Translations under genes and position numbers: made by a program
Notes under the pieces: model-generated
The model's database searches: none
Told to the model about the DNA's origin: nothing
Seen by the model: only the letters and a program-made list of their open reading frames with translations
Shown here: positions 19,434-31,409 of the stretch, in pieces
How positions within the stretch are numbered: position 1 is the first letter of the stretch
Layout: each line of letters begins with the position of its first letter
NCBI RefSeq assembly: GCF_006439335.1
Contig: NZ_SAWY01000036.1
Location: 356 to 64,355 of the forward strand
Direction of reading: 5' to 3'
Source: Litorilituus lipolyticus
Lineage (GTDB): Bacteria > Pseudomonadota > Gammaproteobacteria > Enterobacterales > Alteromonadaceae
DNA: 64,000 nt

Positions 19434-20051
19434 CTATTCACTCTCTTTTGATAATACAAGCTGCCCTGAAGACATTGTTTGTAATTGCTGTTGAAAACTC
19501 TCCACTTTATCCCATGGAATAGCGAGCTCAAATTCAACTGCTTGCTGATACTCTTGACTAATCACTTCACCCTCGGCTATAGCGAGTAAATGCAAAATAT
19601 CGTTAACCTGACTATATTGACACGCTAACCTTTTATGCACCATAGCTATTTTAGTTTTTGACTGTAAAAAAGTGAGCGCTTGTCTAACACTCCCGCCATA
19701 AGCTCTTTGTAAACCGCCGGTGCCTAGCTTTGTACCACCAAAGTAGCGAACCACAATGGCACATACTTGTCCAATACCAGAGCCCTGCAAAACCGACAGC
19801 ATAGGACGACCTGCCGTGCCACTTGGTTCGCCATCATCAGAAAAACCATAGCCTTGACTATTTTGCGAAGCGCCAGTAACAAAAGCATAACAATGATGAT
19901 TTGCTTGTGGGTGCAACTCCTGAATGGTTTTAATTATTTCTTTTGCTTTTTCAGAAGAGTCACAAGGCTTTAGGTAGCAAATAAAACGACTGCGACTTAC
20001 GATTGTTTCATCAACTACCTCATTCGTCGCAATTAAATATGATTTGGTCAT
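19434..20051 (-). CDS. yigZ: YigZ/IMPACT family protein
   Basis: 205 residues. The conserved UPF0029 core is visible: GFSDDGEPSGTAGRPML and VVRYFGGTKLGTGGLQRAYG, followed by a C-terminal ferredoxin-like domain. The molecular role is not firmly established; relatives have been linked to translation control and to proline-peptide handling. In E. coli the order pepQ-yigZ-trkH is the same, supporting the name. Confidence 0.94.
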   Translation of the reverse strand: MTKSYLIATNEVVDETIVSRSRFICYLKPCDSSEKAKEIIKTIQELHPQANHHCYAFVTGASQNSQGYGFSDDGEPSGTAGRPMLSVLQGSGIGQVCAIVVRYFGGTKLGTGGLQRAYGGSVRQALTFLQSKTKIAMVHKRLACQYSQVNDILHLLAIAEGEVISQEYQQAVEFELAIPWDKVESFQQQLQTMSSGQLVLSKESE

Positions 20052-20070
20052 TCATTCAATATCGATAAGA

Positions 20071-21402
20071 TTAATTTAATTCAAGATCACGCGTCATGTT
20101 TTCATTGTGAGATTGATGAACAATAATATTATCTTCTATTCTAATACCACCAAAATCGCGAAGCTCTTCAACATTTTGCCAATTAACTTGGTCAGCATTA
20201 CTCGAACTTTTAAGGTCTGCGAGCAATGAATCAATAAAATAGAGTCCTGGTTCAATAGTAAATACTTGGTTTGCTTCAATCACTCTAGACGTTCTTAAAA
20301 AAGGATGTGCTTCAGGCGCATTAACATGTGTACCTCGCTCATCAGCCATAAAGCCACCAACATCATGAGTTTGTAACCCTAAATGATGACCTAACCCGTG
20401 TGGGAAAAAAGTAGAAATAATGCCCGATTCCGCCGCTAATTCAGCATCAACATTAATTAAATCAAACTCTTTTAATACCTTTCCTATTTCTAAATAAGTT
20501 TGAATATGTAAATCCACATAACTTAGTCCAGGTTTTAAACCTGCAACAGCCGACAACATCAACTGATCCATACGTTTTATTAACTCGGCAAATTTGTTGT
20601 CTTTGTATGCATAGGTTCGAGTAATATCTGATGCGTAACCATTAAAGTTTGCACCGGCATCAATCAAAAATGATTGATGGCTTTGGGGAGGTGTTCGTTC
20701 AAGGGCCGTATAATGAAGAATTGAACAATTTTTGTTTAAGGCAACAATATTTCCATACGGCGTGTCGTTCGTGGTAAAGCCTATCGCAGTTAAATAAGCT
20801 TGTTGAATATCATACTCGGTTTCACCCTTAAAAAATGCTGTTTTAGCCGCTTTATGTGCTGTTACTGCCAACTTATTCGATTGACGCATACACTCGTGTT
20901 CATAGCTTGTTTTGTAGGCTCTATGGTAATGAATATAACTTACCAAAGGTTCAGGGTTAATATTATCAAACCCTAATGCCCTTGCGACTTCTATATGTTC
21001 ACCAATATAGGCATAACCTTTTTTATCGTAAGGTAATAGCTGGTCTACTTCTGTTGCTTTTTTGAGAATTTTAATGGTGAAGTGTTTACCCCAATAGCTT
21101 TCATCAAGAGGAGTAACTTTATGCCAAAAATCAACGGGCTGGTAATAAATAATTGTTGGCTTGTCTTCACCATTAACCACTAACCACGAGTTAGTTATTT
21201 CAGTTAGAGGAAGCCAATACTTAAAATGTGGGTTCACTTTAAATGGATAACTATTGTCATCTAAGAATGCTTTGATTTCTTGACCTGAATGGATAACTAG
21301 ACCTTCAAGGTTTTCTCTTTTTAATACCGTTTTTGTCGTTTGTTGAAGTTGAGTTATATGGGCAGGATAAAGGTTAGCCAATTTATCAATTAGTGCAGTC
21401 AT
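20071..21402 (-). CDS. pepQ: Xaa-Pro dipeptidase
   Basis: 443 residues with the ATG at 21402, exactly the E. coli PepQ length. This start gives MTALIDKLANLYPAHI, alignable with E. coli MESLASLYKNHI, and GGAG lies nine bases upstream. The frame extends ten codons further but without a ribosome binding site. It is a cytoplasmic metalloenzyme of the pita-bread fold that hydrolyses X-Pro dipeptides. Metal-site segments are intact: IDAGANFNGYASDITRTYA, FFPHGLGHHLGLQTHD, FTIEPGLYF and GGIRIEDNI. Confidence 0.95.
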   Translation of the reverse strand: MTALIDKLANLYPAHITQLQQTTKTVLKRENLEGLVIHSGQEIKAFLDDNSYPFKVNPHFKYWLPLTEITNSWLVVNGEDKPTIIYYQPVDFWHKVTPLDESYWGKHFTIKILKKATEVDQLLPYDKKGYAYIGEHIEVARALGFDNINPEPLVSYIHYHRAYKTSYEHECMRQSNKLAVTAHKAAKTAFFKGETEYDIQQAYLTAIGFTTNDTPYGNIVALNKNCSILHYTALERTPPQSHQSFLIDAGANFNGYASDITRTYAYKDNKFAELIKRMDQLMLSAVAGLKPGLSYVDLHIQTYLEIGKVLKEFDLINVDAELAAESGIISTFFPHGLGHHLGLQTHDVGGFMADERGTHVNAPEAHPFLRTSRVIEANQVFTIEPGLYFIDSLLADLKSSSNADQVNWQNVEELRDFGGIRIEDNIIVHQSHNENMTRDLELN

Positions 21403-21442
21403 TTGATCAGTCTCCATTTTTTTAGACATCATAGCATAGCCT

Positions 21443-21470
21443 ATTAATACTCATTGATTTGAGTATTAAT
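21443..21470. repeat. Inverted repeat between slt and pepQ
   Basis: Perfect 11-bp inverted repeat ATTAATACTCA (21443-21453) / TGAGTATTAAT (21460-21470) with a six-base loop, in the 111-base gap between slt and pepQ (both leftward). There is no T-run on the proper side for an slt terminator; it could be an operator or a leader hairpin of pepQ. Confidence 0.5.
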
Positions 21471-21513
21471 ATTATTTTTACTAACTGTTCATTTTGCTTG
21501 GCAGCTAAACTTA

Positions 21514-23436
21514 CTAGTCACCAATATTCATATTAATTACATTTTCAAAAACACTACTCACCTGACCTGGCTTGTGTTGATAAATTTCTTGATAGGCCAA
21601 AACGCTTTTCACGTAATTTCTTGTTTCTTTGAATGGTATTGTTTCAATCCAAATATCTGCTGGCATAGATTTTAAGTTCTTTAACCAGCGTTTTACTCGG
21701 TATGGCCCGGCATTATAGGATGCTGTTGCCAGTACCTGATTTCCTTTATTTTGATCAAGTAATTCCCGCAAATACTTTGTTCCTAACTGGATGTTATTTT
21801 CTGCATTTAATAAATATTTCTTACTCACCTTACCGCGCTTTAACGATTTTGCTGTTTTAGGCATGATTTGCATTAATCCTCTTGCGCCAGCAGATGAGTG
21901 AGCGTCAGTCATAAATGAGCTTTCTCTTCGGGTAATAGCAAATGCCCAAGCAGGTTCTATATTGGCTTTGTTAGCGTGCTGATTAATTTTTTCATCAAAG
22001 GCTTTTGGAAATCTTAACGATACATCATTTAAATAACCTACCTGTGATAATGTAAAAATAGCTCGATCAAACCATTGATTCTCATTGGCAATTTTAGCTG
22101 CAACTAATTTTTCTTGATTAGTAAGTTTAGATAGCCAAAAATTCCACTCTCTTCGTGCTTGCGTATAGCGTTTTAAATAAAACAATTCAAAAGCACGTTT
22201 TGCTGCAGGGTGGTTGAGTACTTTTAGTTTCTCAGCATAGGTTGTACCCACAGGAATATGCTCTAAGCTCACAGGCGCTTTTAAATAGCTAGCGGCTAAA
22301 AAACCATAATAATGGCGTTTATTAGCTAGCTTATTCATTACTTCATTACCTTCTGCTTTTCTTCCTGTTTCAATTAATGCTCTGCCATACCAATATTGCC
22401 ACTGTAAATCGCCTTTATGTGACTCAGGTAGTAGTTCTAACTCTTTAATGACTCGTTGCCAGTCTTGTTGTTTTAGTACTTGTGTTAAGCGCCATTGCAA
22501 CATATTTCGATTAAGCTGGGCTGGATCTAATTTCTCCAACCACTCTCTTGCTGATTGATGGTTTTTATTTGCTAAAGCTAAGGCAAACTTCTCATCAATT
22601 TGTTGTATTTGTTGGTCTGAAAATTCAAACACTTTTTGTGCTTTTTTATAGGTTTTAACAGCTCTATTAGGATCACGCCACACTAAACGTTTAATACCAT
22701 AGGTAAAGATTTGACTTTCTTTTACTGACTTTTTAGGAAAGTAATTTAAACGTGAAACTATTGCTGGGTCTCTGCGTACTTTATGCCATAAGCTGCCTAA
22801 ATATTTTTCTTCTTCTGGTAGTAGTTTTGTCAGGTATGGCAGTAGCGTGTGCTTACCCCCGTCTGCAGCTAGCCCTACTCTTTGCCATACAACATCTGGC
22901 GTTCTATAACCTGCAGCTTCCCACAGTTTAAATAACGGATCGCACGATTTATCCTGTGACTTTCCAACTAACCATAGTTTGGTAACTTGCGGTAAAACTG
23001 TACTTTCTGGTAAGCCAGCCTTTAAAGAAAAATTCAAATGCTTACATGTTAGCTCTGCATTTGAGGTCGGTTTAAAATACTTGATAAATAATAGCGGTCT
23101 ATTTTTTTTCGCTAAGTAATTCAACCATGCCTTTCTCAGTGGCCAATCAAGTGGTGAACCTTCATATTTAGTTAAGAACTTATCAATTTCTGCAGCATCA
23201 GATAATTTTATTTTATGCATCAAGCGGCGCTGGTCTAAATAAGGCTGTAGAGGGTAGTAATGTAATTGATTATATAAGTCTACATATTGTCTTGAGTTAG
23301 GTTGAGATACGTATTTTTCTGCTCTTTGAAATGTTTGTTGCTGTGTTTGATCACTGGTAATGATGAAAGATTCACTTGCAATTACTTGCCAGGAAAAAAG
23401 AATAAAGAAAATATTGGATATTAGTTTTTTTGTCAT
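21514..23436 (-). CDS. slt: Soluble lytic murein transglycosylase
   Basis: 640 residues, close to E. coli Slt70 (645). A signal peptide (to ASES, about residue 22) leads into a long alpha-superhelical U/L domain. The C-terminal lysozyme-like domain has the catalytic glutamate in AITRRESSF, then SSAGARGLMQIMPKTA and TASYNAGPYRVKRWL. It cleaves the MurNAc-GlcNAc bond in periplasmic peptidoglycan to give 1,6-anhydro ends. Confidence 0.96.
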   Translation of the reverse strand: MTKKLISNIFFILFSWQVIASESFIITSDQTQQQTFQRAEKYVSQPNSRQYVDLYNQLHYYPLQPYLDQRRLMHKIKLSDAAEIDKFLTKYEGSPLDWPLRKAWLNYLAKKNRPLLFIKYFKPTSNAELTCKHLNFSLKAGLPESTVLPQVTKLWLVGKSQDKSCDPLFKLWEAAGYRTPDVVWQRVGLAADGGKHTLLPYLTKLLPEEEKYLGSLWHKVRRDPAIVSRLNYFPKKSVKESQIFTYGIKRLVWRDPNRAVKTYKKAQKVFEFSDQQIQQIDEKFALALANKNHQSAREWLEKLDPAQLNRNMLQWRLTQVLKQQDWQRVIKELELLPESHKGDLQWQYWYGRALIETGRKAEGNEVMNKLANKRHYYGFLAASYLKAPVSLEHIPVGTTYAEKLKVLNHPAAKRAFELFYLKRYTQARREWNFWLSKLTNQEKLVAAKIANENQWFDRAIFTLSQVGYLNDVSLRFPKAFDEKINQHANKANIEPAWAFAITRRESSFMTDAHSSAGARGLMQIMPKTAKSLKRGKVSKKYLLNAENNIQLGTKYLRELLDQNKGNQVLATASYNAGPYRVKRWLKNLKSMPADIWIETIPFKETRNYVKSVLAYQEIYQHKPGQVSSVFENVINMNIGD

Positions 23437-23618
23437 AAGTATGAAACGATTTATCTTAAGTCGAATTTCTGGTTTATCAAAAGGCTGCGTTGCATCATAA
23501 CGCGATAAACATTCGCAGGTAAGTATAGCGTATTCTCTTTTTTATCTCTTATGCTAGGTTTCATTAATTGCTATCAGGTATAATTGTGCTTTATTGCTGA
23601 ATTTACACTCACTTTATT

Positions 23619-23864
23619 ATGAACAATGAAAATCCCCCAAGTGCAGATCATTTCCTTGATGCTATTGGCTTAAGGTGCCCTGAGCCTGTGATGATGGTAC
23701 GTAAGAATATTCGAAAAATTGCTAATGGCGAAACCCTGTTAGTCCAGTGTGATGATCCATCCACAACACGTGATATTCCAAGTTTCTGTCGCTTTATGGA
23801 ACATGAATTAACTTATCAAAAAGTAAGTAGTAGTCCCTTTATTTACATTATTAGAAAAAAATAA
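23619..23864 (+). CDS. tusA: Sulfurtransferase TusA
   Basis: 81 residues, same length as E. coli TusA. The conserved [16 protein letters not shown] contains the catalytic cysteine in the CPxP motif. It relays sulfur from IscS to TusBCD for 2-thiouridine formation in tRNA and to other sulfur acceptors. Single gene, divergent from slt. Confidence 0.96.
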   Translation: MNNENPPSADHFLDAIGLRCPEPVMMVRKNIRKIANGETLLVQCDDPSTTRDIPSFCRFMEHELTYQKVSSSPFIYIIRKK

Positions 23865-23896
23865 CCAATCATCTACGCATACCAGTAAATGATTGG
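23865..23896. terminator. Hairpin between convergent tusA and YdcH-like gene
   Basis: CCAATCAT (23865-23872) pairs perfectly with ATGATTGG (23889-23896), directly after the tusA stop. There is no run of T, so it is only a possible bidirectional terminator. Confidence 0.4.
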
Positions 23897-23915
23897 CTTA
23901 TTACGCTATTATAGA

Positions 23916-24167
23916 TTATGCGGTTTCTTTACTTTTTTTAATGATGACTAGTAACTTATCTTTTAACAATAGTCGTTCTTTCTTTTTAGTTTCTAAATAT
24001 TCATCACTGGTATTTTCAACACCTTGCTCAATACGGTGAACTTCTTGGTCTACTTCATGGTATTCGGTAAATAAACGAGAAAAGTGCGAATCATTCATTT
24101 TTAAATGATGTATTTCATCATGGTATTCTGGAAATTCGTGATGAAGATCATGTTTTTCTAAAGTCAT
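23916..24167 (-). CDS. YdcH family (DUF465) small coiled-coil protein
   Basis: 83 residues, highly charged and helical, with many histidines at the N-terminus (KHDLHHEFPEYHDEIHHLK). The pattern HFSRLFTEYHEVDQEVHRIEQG and LKKERLLLKDKL resembles YdcH/DUF465 proteins. Function unknown. Nine bases after the DksA/TraR-like gene, so the two are co-transcribed. Confidence 0.85.
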   Translation of the reverse strand: MTLEKHDLHHEFPEYHDEIHHLKMNDSHFSRLFTEYHEVDQEVHRIEQGVENTSDEYLETKKKERLLLKDKLLVIIKKSKETA

Positions 24168-24176
24168 ATGTTACTC

Positions 24177-24491
24177 CTAGTTTGCACAATCTATACAGGT
24201 GGTTGTATAGGGTAATGCTGTTAATCTTTTTGGGTTAATTGGTTCGTCACAGTTGCTGCAATTTCCATAGATGCCTTTTTCTAAACGAATCAATGCTTCA
24301 TTGACTAATTTCAGCTCTATTTTTGCTTCGTGATGTATCTCATCAAGAACATCATCGTTCTCTGTTTCAGTAGCTTGTTCTGCAAAGTCTTGAGATCTAC
24401 CTTTATGAAAATCTGCTTCTATCGCATTAATCCGTGTTGCCAGCTCATGTTGCTTTTCTTTAAGTGCTGCAGCTAGTTGTTTATTTGGCAT
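24177..24491 (-). CDS. DksA/TraR family zinc-finger protein
   Basis: 104 residues, shorter than DksA (151). A helical N-terminus is followed by the Cys4 zinc finger NCSNCDEPINPKRLTALPYTTTCIDCAN. The family binds the RNA polymerase secondary channel with or without ppGpp. Short stand-alone members like this have varied or unknown roles, so transcriptional regulation is inferred. AAGGAGG lies upstream of the ATG (plus-strand tcctcctt at 24495-24502). Confidence 0.88.
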   Translation of the reverse strand: MPNKQLAAALKEKQHELATRINAIEADFHKGRSQDFAEQATETENDDVLDEIHHEAKIELKLVNEALIRLEKGIYGNCSNCDEPINPKRLTALPYTTTCIDCAN

Positions 24492-24637
24492 AAGATCCTC
24501 CTTAATATTGCTGTTTTATTAGCATATATCGCTTTATTTTTCTCTATAACCACCATACTCTTACTGTTTATTTTATTGTTGATCTAGCACAATTTTTTTT
24601 AGCTTTTATTGCTGCTATTTTTGTTAAATTTTACCCA

Positions 24638-24663
24638 TAAAAAAAGGGTATGTTGCCATACCC
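24638..24663 (-). terminator. Rho-independent terminator after glyS
   Basis: Stem GGGTATG (24646-24652) / CATACCC (24657-24663) with a four-base loop. On the minus strand a run of T follows (A-run 24638-24645 on plus). It lies 28 bases past the glyS stop. Confidence 0.85.
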
Positions 24664-24691
24664 TCTTAATTTAACTTTTTCTTATTTATTG

Positions 24692-26758
24692 CTACTGAAG
24701 CTGAGAAATATCTGCAATTTCAAAGAAGCAATTTCTAATTTCATTAAGTAGTGTTAAACGGTTAGTTTTTACCGCTTCATCATCACTCATTACCATGACA
24801 TTATCGAAAAAGACATCAATTGATGTTTTCAATTGTGCAAGTTGTGTCAAGGCACCTTGATAATTTTTTGACGCCATTAAAGGCTTAACTTGCTCATTTA
24901 CTTTAGCAAAAACTTGCGCTAACTCTTTTTCTTCCGCTTCCTGAGCTAATTCAAGTTTAAAACCTTCATATAATTGACCTTCAAATTTCGCCAATATATT
25001 TCCAACACGCTTATTAGCCGCAGCCAATGTCACCGCTGCATCTAATGTTCTAAAGTAGCTTACTGCTTTTATGCGTTTATCAAAATCTAATGGTGAACTG
25101 GGTTTATTCGCCATAACTGCTTGTATCACATCTATATTGATGCCCTGCTCTTGATAAAATGCTCTATAGCGTCCCATAATAAAATCAAGCACTTCATTTG
25201 CAGTATTGGTATTACTTAATTTATCACCAAACAGTACAATACTTTCCTCTATAAGCGCTGTAAGGTCAATTTCCAGCTCTTTTTCTATAATGATACGAAT
25301 GATACCAATAGCAGCTCTTCTTAGTGCAAATGGGTCTTTATCACCCTTAGGTGGTTGGTTAATGCCAAAGATACCTACCAAGCTGTCAATTTTATCTGCT
25401 ATGGCAACTGCGCAACCTATATTTGCTTCAGGTAAGCTGTCACCAGCATATCTTGGACGATATTGATCTTCCAACGCTTGCGCTATCGCTTCACTCTCAC
25501 CATCATGCCTTGCGTAGTATTTACCCATTGTTCCCTGTACTTGTGGGAACTCTAATACCATATCTGTCATTAAATCTGTTTTACTTAATAAACCTGCTCT
25601 GTAGGCTTCTTCAGTATTTTCATTAATAGTACGAGCAATGGACTGACTTAAAGTTGCAATGCGTTCTGATTTATCTTTAACTGTACCCAATTGCTTTTGG
25701 AATAGTACATTAGCTAATTTATCTAACCGGTCTGATAAGCGTTGCTTTTTATCTGTTTTATAGAAAAACTCAGCGTCAGCTAATCTTGGTCTAATTACTT
25801 TTTCATTACCAAAAATAACTTGTTGAGGATCTTTAGATTCAATATTTGCAACAAATATGAATTTGTTTATTAATTCACCGGCTTTATTCGTTACTGGAAA
25901 GTACTTTTGGTGGTCTTTCATTGAATAGATTAATGGCTCAGCTGGAACATTAAGAAACTCTTCATCAAAGGTACCTACAAGAGTTACTGGCCATTCAACT
26001 AAAGCTGTAACTTCTTCAAGTAATTCTTCATCCATCAATGCCACTGCATCTATTTGTTCTGCTGCTTGATTAATTTGCTCTACAATTTTGGCTTTTCTTT
26101 CAGAGAAATCAGCAATAACGAACGCTTTATTCAAGGTCGTGATATATTCATCGGCATGAGTCAGCGTAACCTTATCTTTTTGATGGAAGCGATGGCCTTG
26201 TAATTTATTATCTGAACTTACACCTAATGTTTCACATGGCAATATTTCATTACCATACATGATAGTTAGCGTATGAACTGGTCTGATAAATTGTGTGCGA
26301 GCATTACCCCAGCGCATTGGCTTTGGAATAGGCAGTTTTGTTAATGCTGAGCTTACTATCTCAGGTATAATTTCTTTAACTGATTTACCTTTAACATTTG
26401 CTCGATGTAGTAACCACTCACCTTTTTCTGTTACAAGTCTTTCTGCTTGTTCAACAGTGATGCCATTTGAACGCGCCCAACCTTCTGCAGCTTTACTTGG
26501 ATTGCCTTGATCATCAAAGGCTACTGTTACCGCGGGTCCACGCTTTTCAACCTGCTTGTCTTCTTGTTTTGCAGCAAGTACTTTTACTTCAACTGCAAGT
26601 CGTCTAGGCGAGGCATACCAGCTAATCTCTTCATAAGATAATGCTGCTTTATCAAGTTGACTCTGTATTCCATCATGAAAAGCCGTCGCTAGTTTTGTTA
26701 AAGATTTCGGCGGTAATTCTTCTGTACCAAGTTCAATAAGGAGTGTTTCTGTTGACAT
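24692..26758 (-). CDS. glyS: Glycyl-tRNA synthetase beta subunit
   Basis: 688 residues, one fewer than the E. coli beta subunit. It is recognised by TLLIELGTEELPPKSL at the N-terminus, RFHQKDKVTL, KDHQKYFP, DKIDSLVGIFGINQPPKGDKDPFALRRAA and the C-terminal anticodon-binding region. It forms the alpha2beta2 enzyme with GlyQ. Its start overlaps the glyQ stop by one base. Confidence 0.98.
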   Translation of the reverse strand: MSTETLLIELGTEELPPKSLTKLATAFHDGIQSQLDKAALSYEEISWYASPRRLAVEVKVLAAKQEDKQVEKRGPAVTVAFDDQGNPSKAAEGWARSNGITVEQAERLVTEKGEWLLHRANVKGKSVKEIIPEIVSSALTKLPIPKPMRWGNARTQFIRPVHTLTIMYGNEILPCETLGVSSDNKLQGHRFHQKDKVTLTHADEYITTLNKAFVIADFSERKAKIVEQINQAAEQIDAVALMDEELLEEVTALVEWPVTLVGTFDEEFLNVPAEPLIYSMKDHQKYFPVTNKAGELINKFIFVANIESKDPQQVIFGNEKVIRPRLADAEFFYKTDKKQRLSDRLDKLANVLFQKQLGTVKDKSERIATLSQSIARTINENTEEAYRAGLLSKTDLMTDMVLEFPQVQGTMGKYYARHDGESEAIAQALEDQYRPRYAGDSLPEANIGCAVAIADKIDSLVGIFGINQPPKGDKDPFALRRAAIGIIRIIIEKELEIDLTALIEESIVLFGDKLSNTNTANEVLDFIMGRYRAFYQEQGINIDVIQAVMANKPSSPLDFDKRIKAVSYFRTLDAAVTLAAANKRVGNILAKFEGQLYEGFKLELAQEAEEKELAQVFAKVNEQVKPLMASKNYQGALTQLAQLKTSIDVFFDNVMVMSDDEAVKTNRLTLLNEIRNCFFEIADISQLQ

Positions 26759-27681
26759 TATTTAGCTCCTTGTTTAGCTTGGCTATCTTTACAAAGTGGA
26801 AACCCTAATTCTTCTCTTTTTTGATAATACGCTTCGGCACATGCTTTTGATAAAGCTCTTACACGTAATATATATCTTTGTCTCTCAGTGACTGATATTG
26901 CATGTCTTGCATCTAATAAGTTAAATGCATGTGATGCTTTCATTACCTGTTCGTATGCTGGTAATGGTAAATTCGCTTCAATAAGTTTTTCACTATCTTT
27001 CTCACATTGATCAAATTGCTTAAATAAAGCATCAACATCAGCATGTTCAAAGTTATAGGTCGACTGCTCCACTTCGTTTTGATGGAACACATCTCGGTAA
27101 TAAACAGTTCCCATTGGACCATCAGTCCAAACAAGATCATAAATGCTATCTACGTTTTGGATGTACATAGCCAAACGCTCTAAACCATATGTAATTTCAC
27201 CTGTAACTGGTGAACACTCTAAGCCACCTACTTGTTGGAAGTAAGTAAACTGAGTTATTTCCATACCGTTTAACCAAACTTCCCAACCTAAGCCCCATGC
27301 ACCTAACGTTGGTGATTCCCAATTGTCTTCAACGAATCTTATATCATGAACCAATGTATCAATACCTAACTCTTCTAATGAGTCTAAATACAGTTGTTGA
27401 ATGTTGTCAGGAGAAGGTTTCAACATAACTTGGAATTGATAGTAATGCTGTAATCTATTCGGATTTTCACCGTACCTACCATCAGTTGGTCTACGACACG
27501 GCTGTACATAAGCACTACTCATTGGTTCAGGACCAATAGAACGTAGGAACGTCATTGGATGGAAAGTACCAGCACCTACTTCTAGATCTAAGGGCTGAAC
27601 AATTACACAACCTTGTCTTGACCAGAAATCTTGTAATTGCAAGATAAGGCCTTGGAATGTTTTTATGTTGAAATTTGTCAT
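26758..27681 (-). CDS. glyQ: Glycyl-tRNA synthetase alpha subunit
   Basis: 307 residues with the ATG at 27681. The frame reaches a TTG three codons upstream, but [20 protein letters not shown] is the usual family start. It is a class II synthetase catalytic subunit: [53 protein letters not shown] and [20 protein letters not shown] are typical. First gene of the glyQS operon. Confidence 0.97.
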   Translation of the reverse strand: MTNFNIKTFQGLILQLQDFWSRQGCVIVQPLDLEVGAGTFHPMTFLRSIGPEPMSSAYVQPCRRPTDGRYGENPNRLQHYYQFQVMLKPSPDNIQQLYLDSLEELGIDTLVHDIRFVEDNWESPTLGAWGLGWEVWLNGMEITQFTYFQQVGGLECSPVTGEITYGLERLAMYIQNVDSIYDLVWTDGPMGTVYYRDVFHQNEVEQSTYNFEHADVDALFKQFDQCEKDSEKLIEANLPLPAYEQVMKASHAFNLLDARHAISVTERQRYILRVRALSKACAEAYYQKREELGFPLCKDSQAKQGAK

Positions 27682-27771
27682 CTGTCTCAATTTCGCCGTT
27701 ATTTATATGTTCTCGTCAGATTATAACACTGTAGAGTATTTAATCTATTTTGTTTGCCCTGTGTTAAGAGC

Positions 27772-27801
27772 AAAAATGCCCGGCTTATGAAGACCGGGCA
27801 T
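27772..27801 (-). terminator. Rho-independent terminator after gyrB
   Basis: Stem ATGCCCGG (27776-27783) / CCGGGCAT (27794-27801), ten-base loop, followed on the minus strand by TTTTT (plus-strand A-run 27772-27776). It lies 21 bases past the gyrB stop and ends the leftward dnaA-dnaN-recF-gyrB operon. Confidence 0.88.
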
Positions 27802-27822
27802 CAATATTGGTTGTTAGAAGTA

Positions 27823-30267
<2,445 letters not shown>

Positions 30268-31398
30268 CTATTCACTCATTTTTATTTCATTTTTAGCAAT
30301 AACTTTACCATGTTCCACGTGAAACATCTTAAACTCTTGCTGTTCACCATTATTATGAATACTGCTAAAGTTAATAATAAATGGCTTTATCATTTCTTCA
30401 TCTATAGCGGTAATAACCGCTTGGCAGTTCATTTGCAAAATCGTATCTGCTAATATAGTTCTTGAATTAACATCTAATTCTGCACCAATATCATCTATTA
30501 ACAAAATTGGTTTTAGTCGCTTAACTTTCTCAATTAATTTTGCTTGAGCAAAAGTTAGTGCCAATAAAAACAACTTTTGTTGCCCTCTCGATAAACATGC
30601 TTCGATGCTATGATTACCATATAAAAACTTAACATCAAACCGATGAGCACCATAGACAGAAAATCCTTGTGCTAATTCTCTATCATATGCCTGTTCTAAA
30701 CATTGATATAAATTTTTGTTTTTAGGCCATCCCTGTAAATATTGTATTGAAACTTGGTTTGATAAATCTGGCAGTAATAAACCTAGCATTACATTCAATT
30801 CTTTCTCTAACAATTCCACATAATCTGCTCTATGTTTTGCTACTACATTAGATAATTCACAATAAACATTATTCCAATATTCTAATTCAACTTTTGAAAA
30901 TTTGTTTTTTATACCTGCATTTCGCTGTTTAAGTACCTGATTAAACTTACGCCATAATCCAGAGAAATCATGTTTCACGTGAAACATTCCTAAATCGATA
31001 AACTTTCTCCGCTCTTTGGGCCCACCAAAAAACAATTTAAAACTTTCTGGAGTAACAATTTGCACTGCAAAATGTTCAACCAAATTAGAAAGTTTATAGG
31101 TAACTTCACCATTTAGTTTTAGTTTAGTTACCTGATTAGTTATATTTTTATTTAAACCTAATTGGTTATCATTTGCGTCTTTCGCACTCACAATGAAGTT
31201 ATCATGTGAAAAAGAAACAATGTGCTCTAATTTATTTGTTCTAAAAGACTTACCATGACCCAGAAAAAAAAGAGCTTCAAGCAAACTGCTCTTACCACTA
31301 CCATTTTGCCCAATAAAAAAATTTAACTTAGGGTGCAATACAATTTGCGCAGATACAAGATTACGAAAATTTTCTGTTACAAAGTTATCTACACTCAT
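30268..31398 (-). CDS. recF: DNA replication and repair protein RecF
   Basis: 376 residues (E. coli 357). SMC-like ATPase: Walker A FIGQNGSGKSSLLEAL near residue 29, signature CLSRGQQKLFLLAL and Walker B ILLIDDIGAELD near the C-terminus. It helps load RecA at gaps in DNA. Unusually, the coding sequence contains two parS sites (30311-30326 and 30971-30986). These encode the near-repeated peptides MFHVEHG and MFHVKHD, and the first sits in a C-terminal extension beyond the usual RecF end. It lies 11 bases after dnaN. Confidence 0.97.
   Translation of the reverse strand: MSVDNFVTENFRNLVSAQIVLHPKLNFFIGQNGSGKSSLLEALFFLGHGKSFRTNKLEHIVSFSHDNFIVSAKDANDNQLGLNKNITNQVTKLKLNGEVTYKLSNLVEHFAVQIVTPESFKLFFGGPKERRKFIDLGMFHVKHDFSGLWRKFNQVLKQRNAGIKNKFSKVELEYWNNVYCELSNVVAKHRADYVELLEKELNVMLGLLLPDLSNQVSIQYLQGWPKNKNLYQCLEQAYDRELAQGFSVYGAHRFDVKFLYGNHSIEACLSRGQQKLFLLALTFAQAKLIEKVKRLKPILLIDDIGAELDVNSRTILADTILQMNCQAVITAIDEEMIKPFIINFSSIHNNGEQQEFKMFHVEHGKVIAKNEIKMSE
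30311..30326. promoter_or_regulatory. parS centromere site (ParB binding), within recF
   Basis: TGTTCCACGTGAAACA matches the chromosomal parS consensus TGTTNCACGTGAAACA at every fixed position. parA and parB are encoded 12 kb to the right on this same origin-proximal segment. Confidence 0.88.
30971..30986. promoter_or_regulatory. parS centromere site (ParB binding), within recF
   Basis: TGTTTCACGTGAAACA, the fully symmetric perfect parS sequence, 660 bases from the other copy. Confidence 0.92.
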
Positions 31399-31409
31399 TA
31401 TGAAAGAGA

